Source: Mycobacterium sp. HUMS_12744610 (GTDB lineage: Bacteria; Actinomycetota; Actinomycetes; Mycobacteriales; Mycobacteriaceae). Taken from it: a stretch of DNA of 64,000 nt. Of the stretch, positions 48,014-57,463 are shown piece by piece; within the stretch, counting starts at the first letter, position 1; every line of letters begins with the position of its first letter. The notes beneath the pieces were generated by a model. The model did no database searches. It saw nothing but the letters and a program-made list of their open reading frames with translations, and was not told the origin of the DNA. The stretch covers positions 3,658,001 to 3,722,000 of the forward strand of contig NZ_JBGEDP010000001.1 in assembly GCF_041206865.1 (NCBI RefSeq), given 5' to 3'. A program made the position numbers and the translations under genes.

Positions 48014-49081
48014 ATGGAGCCCCGCGTGACTGACAGGACAGGAGCCAACTGCCCCAAAGTAAGCGTGGTATCGACCACCTATAACCAGGAGGCCTACGTC
48101 CGCCAGACTTTTGACGGCTTCGTGGCTCAGCAGACTGACTTTCCCGTGGAAATCATCGTCGCCGACGATGCCTCGACCGATGCCACGCCAGCGATAATCC
48201 GGGAGTACACCGACCGTCACCCAAACTTGTTCCGGCCAATCTTCCGGTCCGAAAACCTGGGCCTTAACGCCAACTTGATCGACGCCTTATCGTCTGCTCG
48301 TGGCGAGCATCTCGCCCTGTGCGAAGGCGATGATTACTGGATCGATCCGCTAAAACTCAGCAAACAGGTGACATTCCTCGACGAGCATCCCGAGGCGTCG
48401 GTGTGCTTCCATCCCGTGAGAGTGATCTGGGAAGACGGCCGCATCAACGACTCGGAATTCCCGCCGGTCGACTGGCGCCGCGACCTGAGCGTCGACAAGC
48501 TGCTCAGGCGGAACTTCATCCAGACGAACTCTGTGATGTACCGCCGCCTTCCGGACTACGGCGGCATCCCGGCCGATGTCATGCCGCTGGACTGGTATCT
48601 GCACGTGCGGCACGCGGTTCACGGCGGCATCGCAATGCTGCCGGAGACGATGGCGGTCTACCGCCGCCACCCTCATGGCATGTGGTACAACCTCGTCGTC
48701 GACCCGGCAAAGTTTTGGGTAGGGCAAGGTCTAGGGCATGCGGCGACGTTCAACGCGATGCTCGACCTGTTTCCCGACGACCTGATGCGCGAGCATATCG
48801 TCGCCGAGCAAGTTGACTTTATGCTCCGCCAGGTCGCCAAGGTCCCGGGGCGGGAGGGTCGCGCCGCTTTACTGGAAATCGGGCGAAAATACCCGCGGAT
48901 TGCGATGCTCGCCCTTGAAACAAGGTATTCGACGCCATGGCAGCGAATGAAGGCCAAATGGCACACGCACGGCACTGAATCGCTGAGCCGACGCGCGCTC
49001 GCAAATTCGTGCTCCCAGCTGATTGAAAATCTAAGGAGAGAATCCACGCGTCGCGTACAGTCGCGCGCCGACCCGCAGTAA
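48014..49081 (+). CDS. GT2 glycosyltransferase
   Basis: 355 residues. GT-A fold: KVSVVSTTYNQEAYVRQTFDGFVAQ, VEIIVADDASTDATPAIIREYT, LALCEGDDYWIDPLKLSKQV. The EGDDYW motif is that of sugar transferases acting in polysaccharide and LOS assembly. Either ATG 48014 or GTG 48026 may start; a GGAG lies seven bases before the latter. The 3' third is helical and basic. Flanked by non-coding gaps on both sides, so it is an isolated, perhaps recently placed, gene. Confidence 0.87.
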   Translation: MEPRVTDRTGANCPKVSVVSTTYNQEAYVRQTFDGFVAQQTDFPVEIIVADDASTDATPAIIREYTDRHPNLFRPIFRSENLGLNANLIDALSSARGEHLALCEGDDYWIDPLKLSKQVTFLDEHPEASVCFHPVRVIWEDGRINDSEFPPVDWRRDLSVDKLLRRNFIQTNSVMYRRLPDYGGIPADVMPLDWYLHVRHAVHGGIAMLPETMAVYRRHPHGMWYNLVVDPAKFWVGQGLGHAATFNAMLDLFPDDLMREHIVAEQVDFMLRQVAKVPGREGRAALLEIGRKYPRIAMLALETRYSTPWQRMKAKWHTHGTESLSRRALANSCSQLIENLRRESTRRVQSRADPQ

Positions 49082-49724
49082 GTAAGCCTTGAAACCGTGG
49101 ATCGGTGATTTGGATCGGTCGTCGGCGGTTTGGGTGAGGCGTGATCGGGAGTGTGGACGCGCGGTGCGTGGTCTGCTCGCGGCAACAAGCTTTTCCTTAT
49201 TGCGGGGTTCTCGGTTGGGCCCGGGCCGCAACTCATAGCGTGCTTTGCAGTCCTCGCGCTGTCGGTGGCGAGGCCATCAATAGCTTCTCGGTGGTTACGG
49301 CAGTCGATTATCCGCCGAGGTGATGGACATCGCGATACCCCCCGGTCATGCCCTGGCGCTTACCCACTTCGCCGCGTGATCAAAGTTGGGGTCCATTCCT
49401 CGCAGCGCGTTCTGTTGCACCCCGATCACCGGTATTACTACGCCATCGGGGATCCGCCTGCGCTCCAGGGGATTTCACCATAGGCTTCTTGTATCCTATG
49501 GGCTTTAGCCGACGAAGGCTGAGCAAACGGGCCTCTCCTGTTTCGAACCGAACTGTGTCGACGTGCCATAACGCCCCGCTCAGCCTGCCGCATCTCCACG
49601 ACGAACCGGGGGTCTGCTACTCGACGCGCCGGTGCCTACCGTGACGTACTATAACTTGCGCGAGCTAGCCAGCCCGACTTGCAGAACGCAAAACGATTTC
49701 ACGTAAAGGCGCGCCAGTCGACCG
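49082..49724. other. 640-base gap, possible gene remnants
   Basis: No gene is supported. A short plus-strand frame at 49380-49480 reads VIKVGVHSSQRVLLHPDHR and ends shortly after. It has a non-random look and could be the tail of a lost enzyme. GC content is lower than in neighbouring genes. The minus-strand methyltransferase at 49725 ends here. Confidence 0.35.
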
Positions 49725-50543
49725 TCAGAGGCCGTCGGTCTCTGGTTTGTGCACCACATACAACATCGATTTGAGAGCTATGCTATGCCGCACGAACGTC
49801 CGCTGCGTGAAAGTGCTCCAGCTGAGCGCCGAGAGTTCGAATCCGCTCTGCCGGATACGCGAACACAGCGTGGAGCGGTCGTAGAGTCGCACGTGGTCGC
49901 CTTGACAGAAGCGGCGCCAACGCTCCGATTCATCGGTCACCGTGGGATCCTCGTCGAAGCAGCCTTCAGGCGCCACCGGTGTCATAACGATCCCGCAACC
50001 ACCGGGCGCCAGTATCCGGTACAACTCATTGAGCGCGCGGCCGTCGTCCGAAACGTGCTCGAGGATATGGGAGCAGATGAAGAAGTCGAATGAGTCGTCC
50101 GCGTACGTCTGCATGTCCATGATGTCAACGACGTCATCGACGCCGGTCATCATGAGATCCGCGGTGCGGTACTGAAAGTCGGCGCGGCTGCGTAGATACG
50201 CTGATAGGGGCGCCGATGGCGCAAATTCCAGTACCCGCCGAATGTCGTCGGGTCGGAGGAACCGGTCGACGTAGAGCTTGTAGAGCCGATCTCGATCGAT
50301 CGAACCGCATATCGGACAGAGAAACCGGCGGTGGTTGAGGGTCTCGAAATCGTCGATGGAGTACCGAAAACCATGTCGGACCAGCGTGTCTCGCAAATCA
50401 GGATGCCTGCCGAAGCGGACCCAGTAACCGCACAGGTTGCACTGGTGGAGGCCCAAGTAGCACACGCCGCGACCAAAGCGTGTGGCGCGGCGGAGAACGG
50501 CGCCGGCGCGAACACGGATGTCGAGGTTCAGCATGGGTCTCAT
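49725..50543 (-). CDS. class I SAM methyltransferase with an N-terminal zinc-ribbon-like region
   Basis: 272 residues. The first 80 residues have two cysteine pairs, CNLC (35, 38) and CPIC (76, 79), a likely zinc site. A Methyltransf_11 core follows: RRVLEFAPSAPLSAYL at motif I (FAPSAPL replaces the usual GxGxG), DIMDMQTYADDSFDFFICSHILEHVSDD, and LYRILAPGGCGIVMTP. The HILEHV pattern is typical of sugar or polyketide methyltransferases in capsule and LOS clusters. ATG 50543 is used; ATG 50534 is in frame. Substrate unknown. Confidence 0.82.
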   Translation of the reverse strand: MRPMLNLDIRVRAGAVLRRATRFGRGVCYLGLHQCNLCGYWVRFGRHPDLRDTLVRHGFRYSIDDFETLNHRRFLCPICGSIDRDRLYKLYVDRFLRPDDIRRVLEFAPSAPLSAYLRSRADFQYRTADLMMTGVDDVVDIMDMQTYADDSFDFFICSHILEHVSDDGRALNELYRILAPGGCGIVMTPVAPEGCFDEDPTVTDESERWRRFCQGDHVRLYDRSTLCSRIRQSGFELSALSWSTFTQRTFVRHSIALKSMLYVVHKPETDGL

Positions 50544-50865
50544 TCAACAACAGACCACCATAGTTGGCACAATCCCCGCTTGGAGACTTCCGCTCTCGAA
50601 GTCGGGAGTAGTCGAACGCTGATCGGGACTTGGCGGTAATGCAAGGCTGCACCACGTCTGTTGACGATCTGTGCGTCCTGTGATGCCGGAGCGCCAAGTG
50701 TCACTCCGCCAAAGCGCGGCAACAGAGTAGAGCGGTTCCGGGGCGGGGTCGCGAGACCCGCCGTGGGTGCCTGGCAAATTAGGTTGTCTAAGCAGAAAGC
50801 GAATTCCCGTAGCCGGTCTCGCGTGGTTTGAACAGTTCAGACCACACGCAAAGCAGCTTCGGCAG
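50544..50865. other. gap between two methyltransferase genes
   Basis: About 320 bases. Only short frames with no signature. It must hold the leftward promoter of the zinc-ribbon methyltransferase; no clear consensus is visible. Confidence 0.4.
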
Positions 50866-51723
50866 TTAGCGTGAATTGTGGGTCTTGATGCCGATGAAAG
50901 TCCCCCGAAGATTTGCTTGATAGGAACCACCGACCAAGCATTCTGCAATGCTCGGTTGCAAATTGCCATATTCTTCCAGCACGAGATCAAATCCAGCGTC
51001 CTGAATCGCCTGAATTAAGTACTCACGTTGAATCCAGAAAGACCGACGATTGTCCCACGACGACCATTTCGCAGTCTGCCTTTTGCCGAATGATCGATCG
51101 TTGGCGAATTCCGTATACCACCTTCCAGGGAGGCCCTCGTTTTCGGTGGGCGGCGAAAGAACGTACTTCGTGGACTCATGCCTTCTTAATAGCTTGTCTG
51201 TCAATAGATTCGTCGGTAATCTAAACCTCCTATCATTCCGACTAATAAGCGAAAAATGTGTCTGCAGAATCAGAAGCTTGTTCGTCACTGCTGAAAGTGT
51301 TTTCAGGTATTCTTTTGGGCGATCAAGGTGATACAGCAGGCCGCAGCAGAAAACAGCATCGAAGGTGCCGTGTCTGGCTATGTTCAAGGCGTTATCCTGG
51401 ACAAAAGCTAAGTGCGGCAGATCAGTCTTCGACTTGACATAATTACACGCCGCTATATTCAGCTCACGTACCTCAATCCCAACAACCTGAAAGCCCATGC
51501 GCGCGAACTCAACCGCGAACCCGCCTTCCAAGCAGCCCACGTCGGCCAAGCGAAGTTGGCTTTTATCCCCAGGGAACACCGTTTCCAGAATTCCGCGCGC
51601 CGATATGAACCACGGATGATCCACCATTGAAATCATTGAATCGGGTTTCGTGAAAGTTCCGTCATCGAGGCGGATGTTATGCGCGGTGAATTCCAACGTG
51701 CTTTCAGATTTTCCCGATGCCAC
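50866..51723 (-). CDS. class I SAM methyltransferase, AT-rich
   Basis: 285 residues from GTG 51723. Motif I RLADVGCLEGGFAVEFARMG, strand-2 end VVGIEVRELNIAACNYVKSK, motif IV FDAVFCCGLLYHLDRPKEYLKTL. The GCLEGGFAVEFA loop and LLYHLDRP are those of a group linked to polysaccharide clusters in many phyla. Base composition is clearly lower in GC than the rest of the window, with codons such as AAT, ATA and AGA, which signals horizontal transfer. The IS fragment upstream supports that. Confidence 0.85.
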   Translation of the reverse strand: MASGKSESTLEFTAHNIRLDDGTFTKPDSMISMVDHPWFISARGILETVFPGDKSQLRLADVGCLEGGFAVEFARMGFQVVGIEVRELNIAACNYVKSKTDLPHLAFVQDNALNIARHGTFDAVFCCGLLYHLDRPKEYLKTLSAVTNKLLILQTHFSLISRNDRRFRLPTNLLTDKLLRRHESTKYVLSPPTENEGLPGRWYTEFANDRSFGKRQTAKWSSWDNRRSFWIQREYLIQAIQDAGFDLVLEEYGNLQPSIAECLVGGSYQANLRGTFIGIKTHNSR

Positions 51724-52078
51724 GCTTTGTTCCTTTCATGTGCTTGCGCACTTCTAGGGCAGTAGGACCGCACCGAGATTTGTTCGGTACCTGCCGTCGA
51801 ACTGCAACACTACGAACGCCATCCCTGTGTGCCGCCTTGGAAGGACAGGCTACCGCGCGGGCAAAGTTGAACAAAGGGGGCCGGGGGGTTAGCGGCACGT
51901 CGTTGCGGGCCGCGGCAGCCTCTACACGGCGCCGCTCCGTGGCGACCCACCGCCCCCGCAGGCCCTCGTTCACACGGAGATCGCGAGCAACCTCGGCGAT
52001 CATACGGCCGGAATCGATCACCCGATGGGCGGCTTCGACCTTGTACCCTGGCGCGCAAGGGCGGCGGGTTCGGGACAT
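51704..52078 (-). pseudogene. IS3-type transposase OrfA remnant
   Basis: From ATG 52078 the translation starts RRPCAPGYKVEAAHRVIDSG and then MIAEVARDLRVNEGLRGRWV, the helix-turn-helix N-terminus of IS3-family OrfA. After ~60 residues similarity ends and the frame runs on as unrelated sequence into the adjacent methyltransferase start. No OrfB (DDE) frame follows. It is a broken insertion sequence and marks the acquired segment. Confidence 0.65.
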
Positions 52079-52183
52079 GGCGACATCCCTCAGCGGGACC
52101 ATTTATCCCGATGTCCACCGCGTTGGCCACGCCTCACTAAGGCGGCAAGCCCTGTCAAGGACATCCCTGGCCAACTAGCTGCG

Positions 52184-54076
52184 TCAAGCTCCGTGGCCCC
52201 CAGGAACTTCAACGCTGACCCCTACCGGAGGGGGGACAAACCGGACGAGGCGGCCGTTGCGCCAGATCACGAATGCGAGGCTAGGGCTATCTAGCGGGAC
52301 ATCGACCGTCACGTCGAGGGATGTGGGCAGACGACCCTCGACGGTACGGACGGTCAGCGCAGCACCGGTGAGTTCCACGTGGCGACTAACCCGAGGAGCG
52401 TCGCGGAGCGAATCCCACGCGTTGGTTCCATGTGCGCCGCCGACAACGTCCAGCCGGAAACTGGCCACACCGGTGCGCGTGAAGCGATGGTCGCTGTCGG
52501 CGATGGATAAGATGTGCCAGCCACTCACAGCTTGCGGCTGAAGCGCCTGCGCCACCGTACCGGCGTAGAACGCTTCCATATCAGGGGCCGCCAGAACGAT
52601 CACGTGATGTGTTGCAGAATGATCGAACTCGGCTCCAACGAAGGCATCGCTTTCTCCGCGGGCATCATCGGCAAGTTGCGTGGTGGCGACCACGAACACC
52701 ACTGGGGCAAGGACGAGGTGTACCCCAACGAGAAACCAGCGCCCAGCGCTCAGCGTCGATTGCGGTCGTGCGGCGGCCAGTTGCTGGCTGCCGCGGTAGA
52801 TCAAGATGGCAACGAACAACGCGCTTGCGATGCTCGGCAAGAGCATCAGCCGCGCGCTGGGCGGGCCAGCTGTCAACACCAACGCGAACACGGCCCCCGG
52901 GAGTAACCACCGCAGCGCGGCTTGCTCCGCATCGCAGACGGCGGGCCGCGCGAGCCGATAGAGCGCAAACGCGATAAGCGCGGCGCCAAATCCAAGCACG
53001 ATAAAGAGAACTGGCGGCACCGCCTGGGCCGCCTCTGGAATCCCCGATAACGCGATACCCACCAACATGGGGACCCGCTGAGCGGCAGCACGCAAGAAAC
53101 CGAGTGGTTCTTTGGTGGGATCGAAATATGCACCGCCGCGCGAGCCGAAACCGAAAAACGTATAGATGCCTAGATAAACCGCGGTGATCGCACCTATCGG
53201 CATGCTCGAGAACAGACGAGAGCGGGGCGACGACCGCTCGGGCGGTGCCGGCCCTAACGCGTCAAAAGCCAGCCAGTAAACGACAGCGCCCACACCGGCC
53301 TCGCTGCCGAGCAACGCCGCGACGACGCCGATCGGGCCAAGCCAGAGACCCGGGCCCCAACCCTCGCGGACGAATCGCACGTGGGCAGCGAGGCCGAGCA
53401 CCGCCGGGATAGCAGCGACCACGAAGTGGCGGGACGAGATCCAGTCGACGGGCATCACATGATGCGGGTCGACGGCAAAGAGCAGAGTTGCGAGCGTCGC
53501 CGTCACTGCCGACGAGCCTGGTCGGCGCACGCCGAGAGCGATGTGGAAAAAGAGGCCCACACACAGAACAAGTCCGACGTAGAGCAGCACCGAGGTGATG
53601 TGGTAGCCCGCCGCGTGGTAACCCCAGAGACTGTGGTCAAGAGCAAACACGAGACTCGTCAGCGGCCGGAAGAAGTGCATCGTCGAACCGGGATCGCTGA
53701 ACCACGGAGTCGGCCCGTCCCGAATCTGTCGTTCGACCTCGGTGCGGTCGGAAGCAAAATGATAGAGGTCGAGCGGAGACCGGTGTGCAAGGGACGGCAC
53801 CTTATGCTCGATCTCGACGATCAAACTGTAATCATCCGCGTAAAAGCCCACCCACAACGTGGGCACGACGACAAGCGCCGACAGCACGACGATCGCGGCG
53901 AACGTTCGCGGAAGCCCAAACAGCTGGATAAACCGGATAAACCGGCTAGGAGATCCCGCGGCGGCCAACGTCGAGCCCGGGTCCGATGAACTCTGGCGTT
54001 CCCGGGCGGCCGGCGCCGATAAGCGCTCCCGCAACGTCGAAACCCCGCGTCGACGCATCCCGAGGGGTCGGCTCAC
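52184..54076 (-). CDS. GT-C-like polytopic membrane glycosyltransferase
   Basis: 630 residues from GTG 54076, chosen because AAGGGGG lies five bases upstream. A hydrophobic N-terminal helix (FAAIVVLSALVVVPTLWVGFYADDYSLIVEIE) ends in an acidic ADDY, the first-loop acidic pair of GT-C enzymes. HFFRPLTSLVFALDHSLWGYHAAGYHITSVLLY is the pattern of protein O-mannosyltransferase-like GT-Cs. About ten further membrane segments follow, then a ~150-residue soluble C-terminal domain. Such enzymes use polyprenyl-phosphate sugars outside the membrane. Substrate unknown; the setting suggests cell-envelope glycan or lipid decoration. Confidence 0.75.
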   Translation of the reverse strand: MSRPLGMRRRGVSTLRERLSAPAARERQSSSDPGSTLAAAGSPSRFIRFIQLFGLPRTFAAIVVLSALVVVPTLWVGFYADDYSLIVEIEHKVPSLAHRSPLDLYHFASDRTEVERQIRDGPTPWFSDPGSTMHFFRPLTSLVFALDHSLWGYHAAGYHITSVLLYVGLVLCVGLFFHIALGVRRPGSSAVTATLATLLFAVDPHHVMPVDWISSRHFVVAAIPAVLGLAAHVRFVREGWGPGLWLGPIGVVAALLGSEAGVGAVVYWLAFDALGPAPPERSSPRSRLFSSMPIGAITAVYLGIYTFFGFGSRGGAYFDPTKEPLGFLRAAAQRVPMLVGIALSGIPEAAQAVPPVLFIVLGFGAALIAFALYRLARPAVCDAEQAALRWLLPGAVFALVLTAGPPSARLMLLPSIASALFVAILIYRGSQQLAAARPQSTLSAGRWFLVGVHLVLAPVVFVVATTQLADDARGESDAFVGAEFDHSATHHVIVLAAPDMEAFYAGTVAQALQPQAVSGWHILSIADSDHRFTRTGVASFRLDVVGGAHGTNAWDSLRDAPRVSRHVELTGAALTVRTVEGRLPTSLDVTVDVPLDSPSLAFVIWRNGRLVRFVPPPVGVSVEVPGGHGA

Positions 54077-54305
54077 TTTTCCCCCTTTTTCTCCCGCGAA
54101 ACGGCAGCGGAGCACTGCGAACCCCACCGCAGTCGTCGGGAGCCTAACGCGGGCCGACCCCTCGCCGACCCCGAATCGCAAACTTTTCATCGACCGGCCG
54201 GCAATCCACGAACAACCGGCCCGCGCCGCCGGCCCGGCACCGGCTCACCGCTCGGCGATTGCACCCGAACGCTCCCTGCGCCGCGGCCGGTGCGAGGGTA
54301 GAGCG

Positions 54306-54518
54306 ATGAACAATCACACCTACCGCGTGATCGAGATAGTCGGAAGTTCACCCGACGGCGTTGACGCGGCTATCCGCAGCGGCCTGAAACGAGCGGCGCA
54401 GACGATGCGCAACCTCGACTGGTTCGAAGTGGAGTCGATTCGCGGCCACCTGGATGACGGGGCCGTCGGCCACTACCAGGTGACCATGAAAGTCGGCTTC
54501 CGCCTGGAAGACTCGTAG
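54306..54518 (+). CDS. dodecin, flavin-storage protein
   Basis: 70 residues, equivalent to Rv1498A. Dodecins form hollow dodecamers that bind FMN pairs between tryptophans. The pattern is complete: TYRVIEIVGSSPDGVDAAIRSGLKRA, the stacking tryptophan W39 in RNLDWFEVESIRGHL and Q58 in HYQVTMKVGFRLE, which hydrogen-bonds the flavin ring. ATG 54306 follows AGGGTAGAGCG (a weak ribosome site). It stands alone, divergent from the GT-C gene. Confidence 0.95.
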   Translation: MNNHTYRVIEIVGSSPDGVDAAIRSGLKRAAQTMRNLDWFEVESIRGHLDDGAVGHYQVTMKVGFRLEDS

Positions 54519-54572
54519 AGCCGCTCAAGCAGCGGTCGGCGGCGGTCGCGGCCAACCCGCGAGCCGCCTCGG

Positions 54573-56537
54573 CTACCGCACCGATGCGGCGAACCGCCGC
54601 GACAGGGCCACGACGAGGTCCACGGGGTCAGGCTCACCGTCGAGCAGCGCGATCAGCCCGTCACGCTCGCCCGGTGACACCGGCTCCATCCCGCCGAAGA
54701 TCTGCATCGTCTCCCCCGCGGGAACCACGCGCGCGCAATAGTATTCGCCCGCTTTGACCCGCCCGCTGGCGGTGCGCTCGCGCACCTCGCACACCTCACC
54801 GGTGCGCACGTCACGCAACGTGAAACCCTGACCGGGTGACACGTCGAGCACCTCGTGCACCGAACGCCGCACGAGCAGCCACTGCTCGGCCAGCGCGCGC
54901 TCGTCGTCGGGCAACAGGAACCCGCGCGTGTCGAGGAACTCGGCGAACGCCCCGCCCTCGAACAGCACCGCATCGCAGACCAGCGGATCGCCGAACGCGG
55001 CGACGAGCGCCTCGGGGTCGTCCCCGTACTGCGCCCGGGCCTCGGCGGCGTCGACGAACAGGGACCCGAACGCTCCGTCGAGCAGGTCGGTGGTGGCCTT
55101 CTGGTACAGCCATGCGGCCCGCTGCTCGAGCGGCAACTGCTCGCGGTTGAGGTGGCACGCCTTGTATTTGCGGCCCGACCCGCACCAGCAGCGTTCGTTG
55201 CGGCCCAGGCCGGCCCGGGGCGCCGGGCGGAACCGCGCGAACAGTTGCACCAATTCGTCGTCGTCGGGCGCCCCCGCGCGGCGCAGCAGCGCCAGGCCAC
55301 GCTCGGCGTCGCCGCGGTCGCCGGCATAGCGGGCCAGCGACAGCAGGGTCAGCGGCCACGACGGGTCCAGCGACTCGGCGGCGTGCAGCGTCGCTTCCGC
55401 TTCCTCGCAGCCGCCGAGCGCCTCGAGCGCCTTGGCCCGCATCCAGCGCAGCGCGGGACGCGCCGCGCGCGGCGCCAGCGGCTCCGCCGTCTCGGCGAAA
55501 ACACCCAGCGCGGCGGCGGATTGGTCGTCGTGCACGTCCATCTCGTCCAGCGCGGCGGCCGCGACGGCGGGCTCGGCCAGCGACTCCAGGGCGGCAGCGG
55601 CGATCTCCCGGTCGAGATCCAATGCCACCTCGTCATCCGCGGGCGGCGCGGTCTCCGCGCTCCGCATGCCCTCGACCGCGTCGAGAACCTGTTCGTAGAT
55701 CCCCACGACGGCCAGCACGGCCAGGGCCTCGTCGTCGTCGAGCTCGTAGCGCTCCTTCATCGCCTCGATCCGGGCGTTGAGTCGCCACTCGGCGAAATCG
55801 AAACCGGCACGGGCGATCCAGTCGCCCTCGCAGGCCAGCCCGCTCGTCGCAAGCAGTTCGCTCAGCGGCGTGGTCGGCTCCCGGAACAGGCCCTCGTCGT
55901 CGGCGCACACCGTCCACACCGCGTTGTCGAGCATCTCGGGCCGGTCGGGGTGTTCCTCGAGCAGGGCGGCCAGCGCCGCGCCGCCGGCCGAGGGAGCCGG
56001 CCCCACGACCACGGTGAGGTCGAAACCGTCGGCGGTGACCCGCAACCCGACGAGATCGCCCGCGCGGACGCCAAGGCCGGCCAGGCACCCGGGCGGCAGC
56101 AGCAAGGCCCCCTCGCCGCCGATCGCCGCCGCGGGCACCCCACGCGCGGCGAAGGCGTCCGCGTCCTCGTCGAGCAGCGCAAACGCGTCGCCGACCGGTG
56201 CGCCGTCGGCGAGCCGTCGGTAGGCGTCCAGCTCGGTCAGCATCGACACCGGCGCCAGGTCGGGGCCCCACTCGAGCAGGTCGTGGGCGACCTCGGCCTC
56301 ACCCAGGCGGTGGGTGAACACCCTGCCGTCGAGCACCGCCGGAATCAGCGCCCACCGGCCGTCGGCCAGGGGCATGACCAGATCGGCGTTCCCGTCGAGG
56401 GCCTCCGCGAGCGTCGCCTCGGCATCGCGCCCGAGATCGACGCCGTCGGCGACCAGCGCGTCGTGCAGGTCGTCCTCGGTCATGGGGCCGCGCGCCGACA
56501 GAACCTGGCGCACCGCGGCGTCAATCGCGTCGAACAT
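54573..56537 (-). CDS. SEC-C metal-binding protein, paralogue 1, C-terminally short
   Basis: 654 residues. N-terminal winged-helix-like region (AAVRQVLSARGPMTEDDLHDALV), a long middle with acidic and alanine-rich helical repeats, then the SEC-C zinc motif GRNERCWCGSGRKYKACHLNR at ~450. A C-terminal mixed domain follows (YYCARVVPAGETMQIFGGMEPVSPGERD) ending ALSRRFAASVR. The paralogue at 61838 is alike from about residue 160 on but continues another ~200 residues past the same point, so this copy is truncated. Function of these proteins is unknown; SEC-C motifs bind zinc and sometimes ribosomes. Confidence 0.85.
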   Translation of the reverse strand: MFDAIDAAVRQVLSARGPMTEDDLHDALVADGVDLGRDAEATLAEALDGNADLVMPLADGRWALIPAVLDGRVFTHRLGEAEVAHDLLEWGPDLAPVSMLTELDAYRRLADGAPVGDAFALLDEDADAFAARGVPAAAIGGEGALLLPPGCLAGLGVRAGDLVGLRVTADGFDLTVVVGPAPSAGGAALAALLEEHPDRPEMLDNAVWTVCADDEGLFREPTTPLSELLATSGLACEGDWIARAGFDFAEWRLNARIEAMKERYELDDDEALAVLAVVGIYEQVLDAVEGMRSAETAPPADDEVALDLDREIAAAALESLAEPAVAAAALDEMDVHDDQSAAALGVFAETAEPLAPRAARPALRWMRAKALEALGGCEEAEATLHAAESLDPSWPLTLLSLARYAGDRGDAERGLALLRRAGAPDDDELVQLFARFRPAPRAGLGRNERCWCGSGRKYKACHLNREQLPLEQRAAWLYQKATTDLLDGAFGSLFVDAAEARAQYGDDPEALVAAFGDPLVCDAVLFEGGAFAEFLDTRGFLLPDDERALAEQWLLVRRSVHEVLDVSPGQGFTLRDVRTGEVCEVRERTASGRVKAGEYYCARVVPAGETMQIFGGMEPVSPGERDGLIALLDGEPDPVDLVVALSRRFAASVR

Positions 56538-56603
56538 CGCCCCGACGCTACCCGCGCGGCGCGCGCCGTCAGGGACGGGCCGTCGCGCAGGAAAGCGGTC
56601 ACC

Positions 56604-57104
56604 TTACGCCCGCGTCAGCGCGTCGGCGTCCTTGATGAGCAACAGCAGGTGCAACCGGTCGGTGGGCGACGGCTCGAAGTCGAAATGGGCGTAGAACGAG
56701 CGGGCCTCATCGCTGATGGCGTGTACCAACATCGCCCGCGCGCCGATCAGGCCGGCCGCGCGCACGCTGCGAATAATCGCATCCCGCAGCAGATGTGCAC
56801 CGAGCCCCTTGCCTTGTTCCGCACGATCGACCGCCAACCGGGACAACAGGATCACCGGCACGGGCTCTGGTATGTTGCGCCGCACTCGTCCGGGCGCCGC
56901 ACGGCGCTGCAGCGACGCCGCCGACAGCGCGTAAAAGCCGACGACCCGGTCGGCGCGACACGTCACATAACAACGAGACGCGCCTTCGACGTGGTTGGCC
57001 AAAGCTCGGGCACGCAGGTAGTGGTCCAAGCTGGTATCGCCGCAGTCAAATGGGAGGAGATCGTAGCGTTCACTGATCGGACGCGGCGTGCTGTAGCCGC
57101 TCAC
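56604..57104 (-). CDS. tacT: TacT/AtaT-type GNAT acetyltransferase toxin
   Basis: 166 residues from GTG 57104. GNAT toxins acetylate aminoacyl-tRNA and block translation. The fold is complete: YDLLPFDCGDTSLDHYLRARA opening, RCYVTCRADRVVGFYALSAAS, the acetyl-CoA loop LSRLAVDRAEQGKGLGAHLL (Q97-A103) and the catalytic tyrosine in FYAHFDFEPSP (Y138). GTGA overlaps the antitoxin stop, so the pair is co-translated, antitoxin first. All expected residues are present. Confidence 0.92.
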   Translation of the reverse strand: MSGYSTPRPISERYDLLPFDCGDTSLDHYLRARALANHVEGASRCYVTCRADRVVGFYALSAASLQRRAAPGRVRRNIPEPVPVILLSRLAVDRAEQGKGLGAHLLRDAIIRSVRAAGLIGARAMLVHAISDEARSFYAHFDFEPSPTDRLHLLLLIKDADALTRA

Positions 57105-57376
57105 TCCGCTGCATCGAAGATGGATTCCTCGGCGCGCAGCGCTTTCAGCCGTGGCTTGTGCGACACGGGCCGGTCGAGCGCCGCCATAAATTTCGACCAA
57201 GCCGCGTCGTCGAGCACGAACCGGCGGCGATCGGCCAACACGTTGCGGGCATGCGCCAGCGTTGCTGTGACCGTGAAATTGGTGAGATCGGTCCCTTCCA
57301 CCTCGGCTGCACACCGGATCAGCGCGCCCTGTTCGGCGGTCAGACGCACCGCGAATCGTTCCGTCTTGGTGGCCAT
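57101..57376 (-). CDS. tacA: TacA-type (DUF1778) ribbon-helix-helix antitoxin
   Basis: 91 residues. N-terminal RHH: KTERFAVRLTAEQGALIRCAAEVEGTDLTNFTVTATLAHA. The C-terminal half (RRRFVLDDAAWSKFMAALDRPV) holds the DUF1778 toxin-wrapping region; the F-x-L-x-x-x-x-W-x-x-F pattern is typical. It binds and inhibits TacT and represses the operon. A 21-base palindrome lies just upstream of the start. Confidence 0.92.
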   Translation of the reverse strand: MATKTERFAVRLTAEQGALIRCAAEVEGTDLTNFTVTATLAHARNVLADRRRFVLDDAAWSKFMAALDRPVSHKPRLKALRAEESIFDAAE

Positions 57377-57384
57377 TACCCCAT

Positions 57385-57405
57385 TGTGTGCCCAATAGGC
57401 ACACA
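57385..57405. promoter_or_regulatory. tacAT operator palindrome
   Basis: TGTGTGCC (57385-57392), spacer CAATA, GGCACACA (57398-57405): perfect 8-base arms. It lies nine bases upstream of the tacA ATG and covers the expected core promoter, so TacA or TacAT binding would block transcription. Palindrome seen directly; binding inferred. Confidence 0.75.
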
Positions 57406-57463
57406 GGTCAACGCCGCGGGCCGCTCGAAAATCGCCTCGACGCCACTCGCTCCGGACACGCTT

